Counted from the stretch's first letter, positions 54,452 through 63,564 are shown. The stretch: DNA of 64,000 nucleotides from Malonomonas rubra DSM 5091 (GCF_900142125.1 NZ_FQZT01000004.1:62001-126000); one strand, 5' to 3'. The notes: generated by a model not told the origin, from the sequence alone. Made by a program: numbers and translations.

Positions 54452-55711
54452 ATGGCCAAGTTGAAACAACTCGAAGATTATCGTGAAGAGATAGATCAGT
54501 GCGTCAAGTGTGGTTGTTGCCGTGCCCATTGCCCTGCTTTTGGTGCCGTCAAGCATGAAGGCCGGGTCGCCCGCGGCAAGATCGCCCTGGCCGATGCCCT
54601 GCTTAAAGGGGATGTCGAGATGGAAGAACGCTTCCTGCTCGATATGTCCCAGTGCCTGCTCTGTGGCAGCTGTTATTCGCAATGCCCGAACAAGGTGCCG
54701 ACCGAAGAGATCGTCGCAGCGACCCGTTTGAAGATTGCCGAGAAGAAGGGATTGTCGACCTTCGGCAAGGGGGTGGCGACGGTGCTCAAGCACCAGGGAC
54801 TGATGGATTTCGGTGCCAAAGCCGGCGGCAAGCTCTCGAGCCTGCTGTTCAAGAAGCTGCCGGAGGACAGCGGCATGCAACTGCGCTTTCCAGCGCCATT
54901 CGTGACAAAAGATCGCACCCTGCCGCCGATTACGGCCAAGCCGTTTCGGGATCGGCATCCTGAATTTATCGAAGGCGAGAAAGATAAGCCGACGGTACTG
55001 TTCTTTACCGGCTGCGGAATCAACTACATGTACCCTGAATCGGGTGATGCCATGATCAGGGCGCTTAAGTTCCTCGGCATTAATATCATCATCCCCAAGG
55101 ATCAGAACTGCTGCGGGCTGCCTGCCGTCTCCGCTGGCGCTGCCGAGACCGTCGAAACCCTGGCGGAAAAGAACCAGAAAGTTTTCGCCAAACATAACTA
55201 CGATTATATTGTCACCGCCTGCGCGTCATGTAATTCCGGCCTGAAAAATGTCTATCCCGGGATGGGAGATGAGTTTGCCGATTACCCGGAAAAGGTGAAG
55301 GATATTTTTGTCTTCCTGGTCGAGCAGGGTTTTGCCGATAAACTGGACGAATTGCCGAAGGCAGCGCAGCGCATCAAGGTGACCTATCACGACCCCTGCC
55401 ACCTGCGGAATCACGGCGTGACCAAGGAACCGCGAGCAATCCTCAAGGCGCTACCGCAGGTCGAGTACGTCGAGATGGAGAACGCTGGCAGCTGTTGCGG
55501 TCTGGGCGGAACCTATTCGGTTTACCACTATGATACCGCCAAACAGATCGGCGCCAAAAAAGCCAACTTCATTAATGAAAGTGGTGCCGAGCTGGTTGCA
55601 ACAGACTGTCCGGGGTGTATCATGCAGCTACAGGACAGCATTAACCATGCTGGCGGCAAGCAGAAAATATTGCATATCCTTGATCTGGTGGCGGACGCAT
55701 TGCCCGACTGA
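54452..55711 (+). CDS. Iron-sulfur subunit, GlcF / CCG-domain type
   Basis: A 419-aa protein with two N-terminal [4Fe-4S] motifs (CVKCGCCRAHC, CLLCGSCYSQC) and two CCG domains, QNCCGLPAVSAGA with CASCNSGL, and SCCGLGG with DCPGCIMQL preceded by DPCHLRNHG. This is the plan of GlcF and of heterodisulfide reductase D-like proteins that accept electrons from flavin dehydrogenases. It follows the glcD-like gene after a 123-base gap filled by a repeat. ATG 54452 (MAKLKQLEDY) is chosen over an in-frame TTG at 54431 inside the repeat; its ribosome binding site is weak. Confidence 0.88.
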   Translation: MAKLKQLEDYREEIDQCVKCGCCRAHCPAFGAVKHEGRVARGKIALADALLKGDVEMEERFLLDMSQCLLCGSCYSQCPNKVPTEEIVAATRLKIAEKKGLSTFGKGVATVLKHQGLMDFGAKAGGKLSSLLFKKLPEDSGMQLRFPAPFVTKDRTLPPITAKPFRDRHPEFIEGEKDKPTVLFFTGCGINYMYPESGDAMIRALKFLGINIIIPKDQNCCGLPAVSAGAAETVETLAEKNQKVFAKHNYDYIVTACASCNSGLKNVYPGMGDEFADYPEKVKDIFVFLVEQGFADKLDELPKAAQRIKVTYHDPCHLRNHGVTKEPRAILKALPQVEYVEMENAGSCCGLGGTYSVYHYDTAKQIGAKKANFINESGAELVATDCPGCIMQLQDSINHAGGKQKILHILDLVADALPD

Positions 55712-55726
55712 TTCAGGGGAGGGGAA

Positions 55727-56551
55727 ATGCCAGAGCGGAAACCACAATCGGACAATAGTTTTCGGCAGAGGCTGCACGAAGTCATCTTCGAGGCCGACAC
55801 CCCTGCCGGGAAGTTGTTCGACCTGGCGCTGATCTACAGCATCATCATCAGTGTTCTGGTGGTGATGCTCGATAGTGTCAGCGAGCTGCAACTGCGCTAT
55901 GGCCAGCTGTTTTTTGTCCTCGAATGGGGATTCACCCTGCTGTTTACCGTCGAGTACCTGCTGCGCCTCAGCTGTATCGGCCGGCCGCTGAAATATGCAA
56001 CCAGCTTCTTCGGGATCGTCGACCTGCTGTCGATCGTCCCTTCTTACCTGAGCCTTTTTCTGCCGAGTGGAAAATACCTGCTGGTTATCAGGATACTGAG
56101 GCTGCTGCGGGTCTTTCGTGTGCTGAAGCTGGTGCAGTATGTCGGTGAGGCCAATTACCTGCTGCGGGCGCTGCAATCGAGCCGACGCAAGGTGCTGGTG
56201 TTTTTGCTGTCGGTGGTGCTGATGATGGTGATTTTCGGTTCGGTGATGTATATCGTCGAAGGGCCGGAGCACGGTTTTACCAGCATCCCCCGCTCGGTAT
56301 ATTGGGCTATCGTGACCATGACGACCGTTGGCTACGGTGATATCTCGCCGCAAACCGACCTCGGACAGGCGTTGGCTTCACTGGTGATGATCATCGGTTA
56401 TGGCATCATCGCCATCCCGACCGGAATCGTGACCGCCGAGCTGACCCATGCGAAGCAGGTCACCACCCAGAGTTGCCCACAGTGCAGCGCTGAAGGCCAT
56501 GCGCCGGGAGCCAAACATTGCAAGGACTGCGGGGCTCTGCTGAACCCTTAG
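55727..56551 (+). CDS. Voltage-gated-type potassium channel with C-terminal zinc ribbon
   Basis: A 274-aa 6-TM ion channel. Segments S1-S4 occupy about residues 28-150; S4 has regularly spaced arginines (RILRLLRVFRVLK). The pore has the K+ filter TVGYGD near residue 200, followed by S6. The cytoplasmic C-terminus carries two Cys pairs (CPQCSAEGHAPGAKHCKDCG), a zinc-ribbon-like knuckle. Members are KvAP/Kch-like channels that conduct K+. GGGGAGGGG precedes the ATG. It lies 15 bases after the glcF-like gene and may be cotranscribed. Confidence 0.9.
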   Translation: MPERKPQSDNSFRQRLHEVIFEADTPAGKLFDLALIYSIIISVLVVMLDSVSELQLRYGQLFFVLEWGFTLLFTVEYLLRLSCIGRPLKYATSFFGIVDLLSIVPSYLSLFLPSGKYLLVIRILRLLRVFRVLKLVQYVGEANYLLRALQSSRRKVLVFLLSVVLMMVIFGSVMYIVEGPEHGFTSIPRSVYWAIVTMTTVGYGDISPQTDLGQALASLVMIIGYGIIAIPTGIVTAELTHAKQVTTQSCPQCSAEGHAPGAKHCKDCGALLNP

Positions 56552-56557
56552 ATGCAG

Positions 56558-58318
56558 TTACTCCGGAATCTGTTCCAGTTCTTCCCAGCGCTGATAGGCC
56601 GTTTCCAGCTCAGCTTCAATCGCCGTCAAGCGCTCCTGCATGGCGCTGATTTTTGCTCCGTCCCCTTGCTGGTAGAGATTGGGGTCAGCCATCGTTTCGT
56701 GCAGTTCAGCCTGCTCCGTTTCCAGCTCTTCTATCCGTTTCGGCAACTCTTCCAGTTCGCGCTTCTCTTTAAAACTTAATTTGCGCGGGCGCTCTTTTCT
56801 CGGCTTCTGTTTCGGGGCGGCTTTTTTCTCGATTGGTGAGGCGCTTTGCTGTTGCTCCCGTTGCCAATCATCGTAGCCACCGATAATCTCCCGGATGGTG
56901 CCGCTGCCGTCGAAGATCAGCGAACTGGTGACAACATCGTTGAGGAAGCTCCGGTCGTGGCTGACCAAGAGCACCGTCCCCTGGTAGTCAAGCAGCAGCT
57001 CTTCGAGCAGGTCGAGCGTCTCCATATCGAGGTCGTTGGTCGGCTCGTCGAGGATCAGCAGGTTGGCCGGACGGGTGAAAAGTTTCGCCAGCAGAAGACG
57101 GTTCTTCTCGCCGCCGCTGAGAACTTTGACCGGGGTGCGCGCGCGATCGGGGGTGAAAAGGAAATCCTGCAGGTAGCCGTAAACGTGACGCGCCTTGTCG
57201 CCGATCAGCACCTGGTCATGATCGGTGGCGATATTGTCTTTGACGCTCTTTTCCTCATCGAGCTGATCGCGTAACTGGTCAAAATAGGCGATCTGCAGGT
57301 TGGTGCCCTGGCGCAACTTGCCGGATGTCGGCTGCAGTTCTTCAGTGAGGATTTTCAGCAGGGTCGATTTGCCGCTGCCGTTCGGGCCGATCAGGCCGAT
57401 GCGGTCGCCGCGCATCACCCGCAGAGAAAAGTTGTTGATCACCTCTTTGCCATCGGGAAAAGAGAAGTTCAGCCCTTCCGCTTCCAACACCATTTGCCCA
57501 CTGCGTTGCCCGGTTTCCAGCTGCAGCTTGACGTTGCCGGTGCGTTCACGACGTTGCCGCCGTTCTTCGCGCATTTTCAGCAGGTCGCGCACCCGGCCCA
57601 TGTTGCGGGTCCGGCGGGCCTTGATCCCTTTACGGATCCAGACCTCCTCTTCCGCCAGCTTCTGGTCGAAGCGCCTCCATTCCTGTTCCTCGGCGTTGAG
57701 TACATCTTCGCGTCGTTCGATAAACTGGTTGTAAGTACAGCGATAATCCTGCAGTCTGCCGCGATCGACCTCGACCACGCGGGTTGCCAGTTTGCTCACG
57801 AAAGCGCGGTCGTGGCTGATAAAAATCAAGGTTTTGCGCAGTCGCAACAGGAAATCTTCCAGCCATTGAATCGCAGCAATATCAAGATGGTTGGTCGGTT
57901 CGTCGAGCAGCAGTAAATCGGGATCGTGAGAAAGCGCAGCTGCCAGCAGCACGCGCCGCTTGATGCCGCCGGAGAGGGCATTGACGTCCGCTTCAGGATC
58001 GAGTTCCAGCTGGCTGATGACCTGCTCCAGGGTGATGGCGTCCGGTTTGCCGCTCTGCAAGAATTCGCGAACTGTGCCTTGCCAGTCGGTTGGAAACTCC
58101 TGCGGAACCAGCGCCGTCTGTAGACCCTGTTGGCGGATGATGTCACCTTCGTCCTGCGGCAGGTTGCCGTTGATGACTTGCAATAACGTTGATTTGCCCG
58201 CACCGTTGCGGCCGAGCAGGCAGATGCGGTCACCGGCTTCGACCTGCAGTGAAGCGCCGTCAAGCAGTTTCGGACCACCGAAAGCGATGGAAATACTATT
58301 CAGGGAGATCAGGCTCAT
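56558..58318 (-). CDS. uup: ABC-F family ATPase Uup
   Basis: A 586-aa ABC-F protein with two ATPase domains and no membrane segment. Domain 1: GRNGAGKSTLLQ, LSGGIKRRVLLAAAL, LLLLDEPTNHLD. Domain 2: GPNGSGKSTLLK, LSGGEKNRLLLAKL, LLILDEPTNDLD. A C-terminal coiled coil (about 505-586), typical of Uup, follows a basic linker. Uup binds DNA or ribosomes and affects excision of transposons and ribosome function. It converges on the channel gene (6 bases between stops). Confidence 0.9.
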   Translation of the reverse strand: MSLISLNSISIAFGGPKLLDGASLQVEAGDRICLLGRNGAGKSTLLQVINGNLPQDEGDIIRQQGLQTALVPQEFPTDWQGTVREFLQSGKPDAITLEQVISQLELDPEADVNALSGGIKRRVLLAAALSHDPDLLLLDEPTNHLDIAAIQWLEDFLLRLRKTLIFISHDRAFVSKLATRVVEVDRGRLQDYRCTYNQFIERREDVLNAEEQEWRRFDQKLAEEEVWIRKGIKARRTRNMGRVRDLLKMREERRQRRERTGNVKLQLETGQRSGQMVLEAEGLNFSFPDGKEVINNFSLRVMRGDRIGLIGPNGSGKSTLLKILTEELQPTSGKLRQGTNLQIAYFDQLRDQLDEEKSVKDNIATDHDQVLIGDKARHVYGYLQDFLFTPDRARTPVKVLSGGEKNRLLLAKLFTRPANLLILDEPTNDLDMETLDLLEELLLDYQGTVLLVSHDRSFLNDVVTSSLIFDGSGTIREIIGGYDDWQREQQQSASPIEKKAAPKQKPRKERPRKLSFKEKRELEELPKRIEELETEQAELHETMADPNLYQQGDGAKISAMQERLTAIEAELETAYQRWEELEQIPE

Positions 58319-58335
58319 AAATTCGTTTCATAACA

Positions 58336-58363
58336 AAAGTCCCCGCCGGGTGACGAGGACTTT
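58336..58363 (-). terminator. Hairpin after the FG-GAP protein gene
   Basis: AAAGTCCCCG and CGAGGACTTT form a 10-bp stem with one mismatch and an 8-base loop. On the minus strand it ends in TTTTG. It lies between the FG-GAP gene and uup and is probably a terminator. Confidence 0.55.
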
Positions 58364-58387
58364 GTGGTGATCAGTCAGTTTGTTTTG

Positions 58388-60109
58388 TTAGTTTAGTTCG
58401 TAGATGAAGATCGCTGATTGGCCTTTTTTCAGCAGGCCTTTGTGCTTGAAGTTGATCAGCATTGCCAGCTCTTCACTGCCGTCGTTATCGCTATCGGCAA
58501 GGGCGAAGTCGACCAGGTAACCGTTTTGATCGGAAGTGCGCCAGGTTTCCTGCATGGTGAAACCATCCCATGCCAGGGCCACGATCCTGCCGTTGCTGAA
58601 TGAGCGGTAGCGCTTAAAGGTTCTGAAGCCATCGTTTTGTGGCACCAGCAACTCTCCTGACTGGGTTCGCAGAATGCGCTGCTGAATATAAACCGGGCTG
58701 ATGATGTCCTTGCCGTTGTCTTTCGTTGGGTAGAAAGAGATCTCGCTGCCACCAAAGTTGTCGGTCGATTCCCAGAACTTGGAGCCATCGGCAGAGGTCA
58801 GGCTCAGGTAGTCCCCCTGGCTCAGCCTGGCGAACAGCTGAGCGCCCGAGGCGGCTGGCAGCGGCATGAAACTGTAAATGGCGGATTTGCTGGGCAGCCC
58901 AAGGTTGCTCCCTTTCTGTAATTGGCCGGCACTCAGCAAAATGCGGAACGGGGCACCGTTGAAAGGATTCAGGTGATTGCCCATTTCCTGGCCGACCAGG
59001 GTTGGGCCGCTTGCCGGGAAGTCAACGACGCGCAGAAACCAGGGGATGTTGCTCTGGGTAAAGTGATATTCACCATTGACGTTTTCCAGCACCATGGAGC
59101 GGAGTTTGTGATCTTTTCCGGCGGTCAGGTAGATTTCGACAACGCCATTGCTGTCCAGATCGATGCAGTCGATCGCCAGGGCGGTTACTCCACCGGGGAA
59201 AGGAATGCGCGCTTCTTCACGCAATTGACCCTGCTGAACTTCATAAATGACCAGCTCGTCCTGCATGGCTACCAGGGTTTCCTGGTGGCCATCATTGTCG
59301 GTGTCTGCGACTGTCATCGAAACCGGGGTGCCTTTAAATCCGGGGCTGCGCCAGATTCCCGCTGCATTCTGTGCAGCGTTGTTATGGATGATGCCGGATG
59401 GCGATGCTGTCTTCGGCGAAGATGCCAGCCCGATGGAGGACATGATGTTGTTTGCAACAGTTTCCAGCCCCGATTTTTTCTCCACGACTGGCGTAGAAGG
59501 CGCGGCAACTGGCTGCCGCATTTGAACGACCGGCGGCGAGGCCGGCTGTATATCTTTGTCTATCTGGTAGCTGTAAACTGTGAAGCCGTCATTGCTGATG
59601 ATTTTCAGAACGCCTCGGTCCAGGCTGAAAGTCAGCAGCGGTTGCGTGTTGCTGCTGGCATTCTGCCATTCGAGTTGCGGCAGGGCATTTTTAAGTTCAG
59701 CGAGAAATTCCACATTTTGCTCGGCCTGTTCGAAAATGACCGGGACCTGCTCATAACGTTTCACTTTGGCCGCTTTGGCCGGCGTTACTTGTGACGAAAG
59801 CAGTTTGGCGTGTATGTAGCCCGACTTGATTCTGGTCGCCTGCAGGTAACCCTTCGGGTGCTCGATGGTGCCGAGAACCTCTTTGCTGATCGGATGGATC
59901 ACCTGCTCCCCCTCTTCCACCAGGGTCAGGATATCTCCCTCTCTCAGTTCGCCGACAACATCCATGGCGACCAGGTATTCATCCCCGACCGGCATGATGA
60001 TGTAGCCGTAGGCGGGGGCGAAATCGGTCGCGATCTTTTCAGGAATTTCGGCGGCCGCTGAAAAGGGAACCAGAAACAAGGCAATTAGAATAGAGATGTA
60101 GAATTTCAT
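58388..60109 (-). CDS. Exported FG-GAP / VCBS repeat protein, copy 1
   Basis: A 573-aa exported protein. Signal peptide MKFYISILIALFLVPFSAAA. Residues about 25-110 have the pattern GDILTLVEEGEQVIHPISKEVLGTIEHPKGYLQATRIKSG, which resembles the C-terminal domain of the flagellar protein FlgT and related surface proteins. A middle variable part (about 190-260) is low in complexity. The C-terminal half is a probable beta-propeller with Ca-binding FG-GAP loops DTDNDGHQE, DLDSNGVVE and DSDNDGSEE. The function is unknown. The start at ATG 60109 has AGGAC upstream. It lies downstream of a porin gene and is paralogous along its length to the protein at 61840. Confidence 0.75.
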   Translation of the reverse strand: MKFYISILIALFLVPFSAAAEIPEKIATDFAPAYGYIIMPVGDEYLVAMDVVGELREGDILTLVEEGEQVIHPISKEVLGTIEHPKGYLQATRIKSGYIHAKLLSSQVTPAKAAKVKRYEQVPVIFEQAEQNVEFLAELKNALPQLEWQNASSNTQPLLTFSLDRGVLKIISNDGFTVYSYQIDKDIQPASPPVVQMRQPVAAPSTPVVEKKSGLETVANNIMSSIGLASSPKTASPSGIIHNNAAQNAAGIWRSPGFKGTPVSMTVADTDNDGHQETLVAMQDELVIYEVQQGQLREEARIPFPGGVTALAIDCIDLDSNGVVEIYLTAGKDHKLRSMVLENVNGEYHFTQSNIPWFLRVVDFPASGPTLVGQEMGNHLNPFNGAPFRILLSAGQLQKGSNLGLPSKSAIYSFMPLPAASGAQLFARLSQGDYLSLTSADGSKFWESTDNFGGSEISFYPTKDNGKDIISPVYIQQRILRTQSGELLVPQNDGFRTFKRYRSFSNGRIVALAWDGFTMQETWRTSDQNGYLVDFALADSDNDGSEELAMLINFKHKGLLKKGQSAIFIYELN

Positions 60110-60204
60110 GCTGAAGTCCTGTCTGAATGAAAAGCTGAGTCGGGACAACATAGTAGCCACTTTCAGGATAAATGGAAAGGGCGAAGCCTGCTGGTGAAAA
60201 AAAA

Positions 60205-60230
60205 GCCCGCTGCTAAAGCAGCGGGCTTTT
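60205..60230. terminator. Rho-independent terminator of the porin gene
   Basis: A perfect 9-bp stem GCCCGCTGC/GCAGCGGGC with a TAAA loop (60205-60226), flanked by A on one side and T on the other. On the minus strand it ends the porin gene. Confidence 0.85.
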
Positions 60231-60251
60231 TGACTTTGCTTTCAAGTCAAC

Positions 60252-61439
60252 TTAGAAGTTGACGTTCAGGCGGCAAGCAAAGGTAGTTGCTGCGTCGTCT
60301 TCAAAAGTGTCGTCAGAGTCAACGTCGGTGTAGGAAGCAGCAACGTCGATAGTGGTGTTTGCAGCGTACTGGTAGCGCATGGAAGCTGCCAGGGTAGTTG
60401 CTTCGAAGTCAGCGATGTCGTCGTCTTCAGTCATGGCGTAACCGACGTGAGCATGAGCAGCCAGGCTGTCGCTGATCTTGAAGTCAACGTACGGCTGGAT
60501 GCCAACAACACCAGCGCCCTCGCCCGACGGATCAAAAGTGTCACCCAGACCGAAAACGCCGTAAGTGGTAGCCATGAAGCCGTCGTTCTCAGGGGAGAAG
60601 TCGTTGGCAGCCAGGTCAACAACTTGGTTGTCGCTGTCTTCGCCTGGGGCGTAGGTGAATACTGCACCAACGCTGACTGCTTCGCTAACGCCTACGGAGC
60701 CGTTCAGCCAGAAGTTGAGACCTTTGTCATCGGTACCAGCAGTTTCGCCGTCGATGTAGTCGATTTCGTAGCTCAGTTTAACAGCATCGAGGTCGTAGGA
60801 ACCGGTAACACCGAGAGCCATACGCTCATCGTCAGAGCCTTGGGTGTTAACAAAACCAGCGAAGAACTGGGCAAAGCCGGCATCGAAGACTGCGGTGTAC
60901 ATGTCCTGATCGTCGGATTCGGTGAGGGTGCCTTCTTCAATCTTGCTGTAAGCGAGAGTCAGAGGGATGCTCTTCAGAGCAACCTGAGCAACCAGGTCGG
61001 AAGTACGGTCGAGCAGGATGTAGTTACCGAACTCAACGCCAGTGGTACCGAGGGTCAGAGTGTAAGCAGCCTGGTCGATGGTGACGAATGCCTTGTCAAG
61101 ATCGAAGTCGTTGTCGTCACTTTCGTCGCCGACGGGCATGCCGTTGCCATTTCGCTCATCGCCACTGCCTTCCAGCAGGTCGCCACGGAAGGTTACGGTG
61201 ACGCCTTCAGCAACAGCGATGTCGGTCTGTACGCGCAGACGCTGATAGAAGAACTGCTCGGAATCGTTGCAGTCATCGTCGTAAGGATCGCATGCGTCCG
61301 TACCGTAGACGTTATCAGTTGCGTAACCACGCAGTTGGTAGTAGCCGGACAGGCTTACGCGGTCATCCGCCATAGCGACCGGAGCGACGAAACCAGCGAT
61401 CACCAGCAGAGTGATCATGACTTTCAGAAACTTGCTCAT
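60252..61439 (-). CDS. Outer-membrane porin, acidic
   Basis: A 395-aa protein with a signal peptide (MSKFLKVMITLLVIAGFVAPVAMA) and a beta-barrel pattern of alternating strands ending in the aromatic C-terminal signature RLNVNF. It is very rich in Asp and Glu (for example GDESDDNDFDLDK), as in marine bacteria. Two Cys pairs near the N-terminus (DACDPYDDDCND) may form a disulfide loop. It is a probable diffusion porin of uncertain selectivity. The start at ATG 61439 follows AAGGAGGAAAC. A sigma-54 type promoter is about 135 bases upstream, and a terminator-like hairpin lies in the leader. Confidence 0.85.
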   Translation of the reverse strand: MSKFLKVMITLLVIAGFVAPVAMADDRVSLSGYYQLRGYATDNVYGTDACDPYDDDCNDSEQFFYQRLRVQTDIAVAEGVTVTFRGDLLEGSGDERNGNGMPVGDESDDNDFDLDKAFVTIDQAAYTLTLGTTGVEFGNYILLDRTSDLVAQVALKSIPLTLAYSKIEEGTLTESDDQDMYTAVFDAGFAQFFAGFVNTQGSDDERMALGVTGSYDLDAVKLSYEIDYIDGETAGTDDKGLNFWLNGSVGVSEAVSVGAVFTYAPGEDSDNQVVDLAANDFSPENDGFMATTYGVFGLGDTFDPSGEGAGVVGIQPYVDFKISDSLAAHAHVGYAMTEDDDIADFEATTLAASMRYQYAANTTIDVAASYTDVDSDDTFEDDAATTFACRLNVNF

Positions 61440-61463
61440 GGGTGTTTCCTCCTTAAGAGAGTT

Positions 61464-61486
61464 GAAAAAATGCCGAACCATTCGGC
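61464..61486 (-). promoter_or_regulatory. Terminator-like hairpin in the porin mRNA leader
   Basis: On the minus strand GCCGAA-TGG-TTCGGC is followed by A and six T, ending about 25 bases before the porin start. The shape is that of a small intrinsic terminator and might act as an attenuator or as a protective leader hairpin. Confidence 0.4.
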
Positions 61487-61583
61487 GAGTAAAGCATCTT
61501 TCAGCCAGAGCTCTGACTGAAGTGCGTTGTGTTTTCGTTAGCCGTTTTGCAGGGCAGGTGTAAAAAAAACCAAATCTGTAATA

Positions 61584-61599
61584 TGCAGAAACAGTGCCA
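61584..61599 (-). promoter_or_regulatory. Sigma-54 type (-24/-12) promoter of the porin gene
   Basis: Read on the minus strand: TGGCACTGTTTCTGCA, with TGGCAC at -24 and CTGCA at -12 in exact register. The start of transcription would be near 61573, with a leader of about 134 bases. Confidence 0.6.
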
Positions 61600-61839
61600 A
61601 GGTTTAGGCTTGAGTTTGTGTTTGTTAACCCGCTGTATTTCGGGCACTATCTGGAGTTGCCTCCGGGAAGGAACCCAGTGCAGTGCGAAATTTGCTCAAA
61701 GCCTGTTGTTTTGCTGCAATAGGTCCTGTTGATTTTCTAACACAGCTCATGAAGCGGAATGGTGTTTGCCGGCAGCCCAAAGCCGTTTTTGCTGCCGACT
61801 CATTTTTTCCGTTGGTGCGATTTCCGCGTTTTTCCGCTT

Positions 61840-63564
61840 TTATTGACTTAACTTGAAGCTGCGGATCGCTGTCGCTGCTTGTTTTTTAATCAGGCCGCTT
61901 TCGGTTTGTATCAGCAGGACCGCTTCATTGATCTGGTCGTTGTCGACGTCGGCAACAGTAAAGTCTGCCAGGTAGCCTGCTATGGTTCCGCTGCTCCACG
62001 ATTCCTGCATCTCTGTGCCGTTCCATTTAAATATCGCCAGGCGACTGTTGTCGAAGCTTCGCCAGTAGGAAAGTATCCGCGGACCATAGTTTTGTGGGAC
62101 CAGGAGCAAGCCGTCAGCAGAGGCCGACAGCTTTGACGGCATAAAATTCAGAACATCCGCCGGGCCGTCACCTGTTAGGTCCGATTCCAGTATTGTCAGC
62201 GAGCCGCCATAAACCTCTTCCGACTGCCACAGAACCGTCCCTTGAGAATCGCTGACAACCAGCCTGTCGCTTCCGTTCAGGTAGGCGAAGCCCGGTTCTT
62301 TGTCGATCCCTGCCAGGGGAATGAATCCATACAGGTTGCCACCGGGTAGTTCAAGCGTTTCCCCGGCAACCAGTTCATTGCCGGCGAGTGCGACTCTGAA
62401 CGCTTTGCCCTGGAAGGCTTCACCGCGCAGACCGCGGTTCTGCCCCAGCAGGACAGGGCCCTCTCCAGGTAGCTCGACGCTGCGCAGGTACCAGCGGGTT
62501 TTCGGGGTGTGCTGATTGTAGCTTCCGTTTTCGTAGCGGACTGAATAGGAGGACATGATCCCTCCGACTGCTGCCGTTACGTAGAGTTCTGGCAGACCGT
62601 TGCGGTCAAGGTCGATCGCGTCAAGGCTGAGCAGCTTCGCCCCTCTTGGTGTATCCAGGCTCGCCAACTGCTGGTAGTTGCCTGCCGTGAGTTTACTGAT
62701 GACTAGCTGGTTGTGCAGAGCGACCGCGATTTCCGACTGTCCATCACCATTAAAATCTGCGACCGCGATACCGATCGCTTTGCCGAGGATCGCCGGACTG
62801 TTCCAGTCGCTGTGGAGCGCCTTTGTAGTGCTATTCTGGGGTGGACCATCAAGGGGTTTTCCTGTTGAGACAGTGCTGATCAGGCCTTTCAGGGCCGCAT
62901 CAAGGAAGCCGGTTGAAGTTTCAGAGTCGTCGATGCTGAAGACGTTTTTAGGGGAAGCTTCGTCGGCCTCTACAGGTGCGGACTGGATTGCACTGAGCCC
63001 CTGGTCGTAGATTGCGTACTGGTAGAGCAGGTTGTTCTCTGAGCCTAAAATGCTGAGTTGATTGCCTTCCAGCTGAAACGTCATGAGTGCCGACTCGGTG
63101 GCGTTATCAGCCAGCCAGTGGAGTTGCGGCAGGGCGCCTTTGATGTCCCTGATTGTTTCCGTGTCACCGGCAGTTGCAGCGATGATGCGCGCAGGCGCTT
63201 GCTCGAAGCGAACCACCTTGTCGCCGCGCTGCGGTTTCGTCTCTGTGCTCAAGGGTTTGGCGTAGGAGTAGCCGGACTTGATCCGCGTAACGCTCAAAAA
63301 GCCTCTGGGGATATCAAGGGTGCCAAGGACTTCCTTGCTGACCGGGTGGATGATGGCTTCACCCGGGGAGATGAGCGTGACAATGTCGCCAAGCCTGAGG
63401 TTGCTCGAGCTGTCGAGGTCAATCAGGAATTCCTCGCCGATCGGTATGATGATGGTTCCTTCGATGGTTTTCAGATCCTCGGCCAGCATAGCGTAGTTGC
63501 TTGCGAAGGCGGGGAGCGTCATTGCGAACAGCAGGATCAGGGCTAACAGCGTTTTTTTCAGCAA
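61840..63564 (-). CDS. Exported FG-GAP / VCBS repeat protein, copy 2
   Basis: A 574-aa paralog of the protein at 58388. Signal peptide MLKKTLLALILLFAMTLPAFA. It shares the FlgT-C-like N-terminal region (LRLGDIVTLISPGEAIIHPVSKEVLGTLDIPRGF), a variable middle, and the C-terminal propeller with DFNGDGQSE, DLDRNGLPE, DLTGDGPAD and DVDNDQINE loops. The start is TTG at 63564, supported by GGAG seven bases upstream and by the signal peptide. It again follows a porin gene on the minus strand. Confidence 0.75.
   Translation of the reverse strand: MLKKTLLALILLFAMTLPAFASNYAMLAEDLKTIEGTIIIPIGEEFLIDLDSSSNLRLGDIVTLISPGEAIIHPVSKEVLGTLDIPRGFLSVTRIKSGYSYAKPLSTETKPQRGDKVVRFEQAPARIIAATAGDTETIRDIKGALPQLHWLADNATESALMTFQLEGNQLSILGSENNLLYQYAIYDQGLSAIQSAPVEADEASPKNVFSIDDSETSTGFLDAALKGLISTVSTGKPLDGPPQNSTTKALHSDWNSPAILGKAIGIAVADFNGDGQSEIAVALHNQLVISKLTAGNYQQLASLDTPRGAKLLSLDAIDLDRNGLPELYVTAAVGGIMSSYSVRYENGSYNQHTPKTRWYLRSVELPGEGPVLLGQNRGLRGEAFQGKAFRVALAGNELVAGETLELPGGNLYGFIPLAGIDKEPGFAYLNGSDRLVVSDSQGTVLWQSEEVYGGSLTILESDLTGDGPADVLNFMPSKLSASADGLLLVPQNYGPRILSYWRSFDNSRLAIFKWNGTEMQESWSSGTIAGYLADFTVADVDNDQINEAVLLIQTESGLIKKQAATAIRSFKLSQ

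Larger units (their letters stand above)
61440..61839. other. Intergenic region upstream of the porin gene
   Basis: A 400-base stretch between two minus-strand genes. It contains a terminator-like hairpin in the porin leader (61464-61486), a sigma-54 type promoter (61584-61599) and about 240 bases upstream of this where an activator could bind. A 7-bp inverted repeat (CGGCAGC/GCTGCCG) sits near 61770-61796, which may help end the upstream FG-GAP transcript. No small gene is convincing. Confidence 0.55.

Noticed and set aside
61529-61732. 67-codon frame in the gap upstream of the porin
   Set aside because: Poor codon use, no ribosome binding site, Cys-rich random translation; overlaps the promoter on the other strand.
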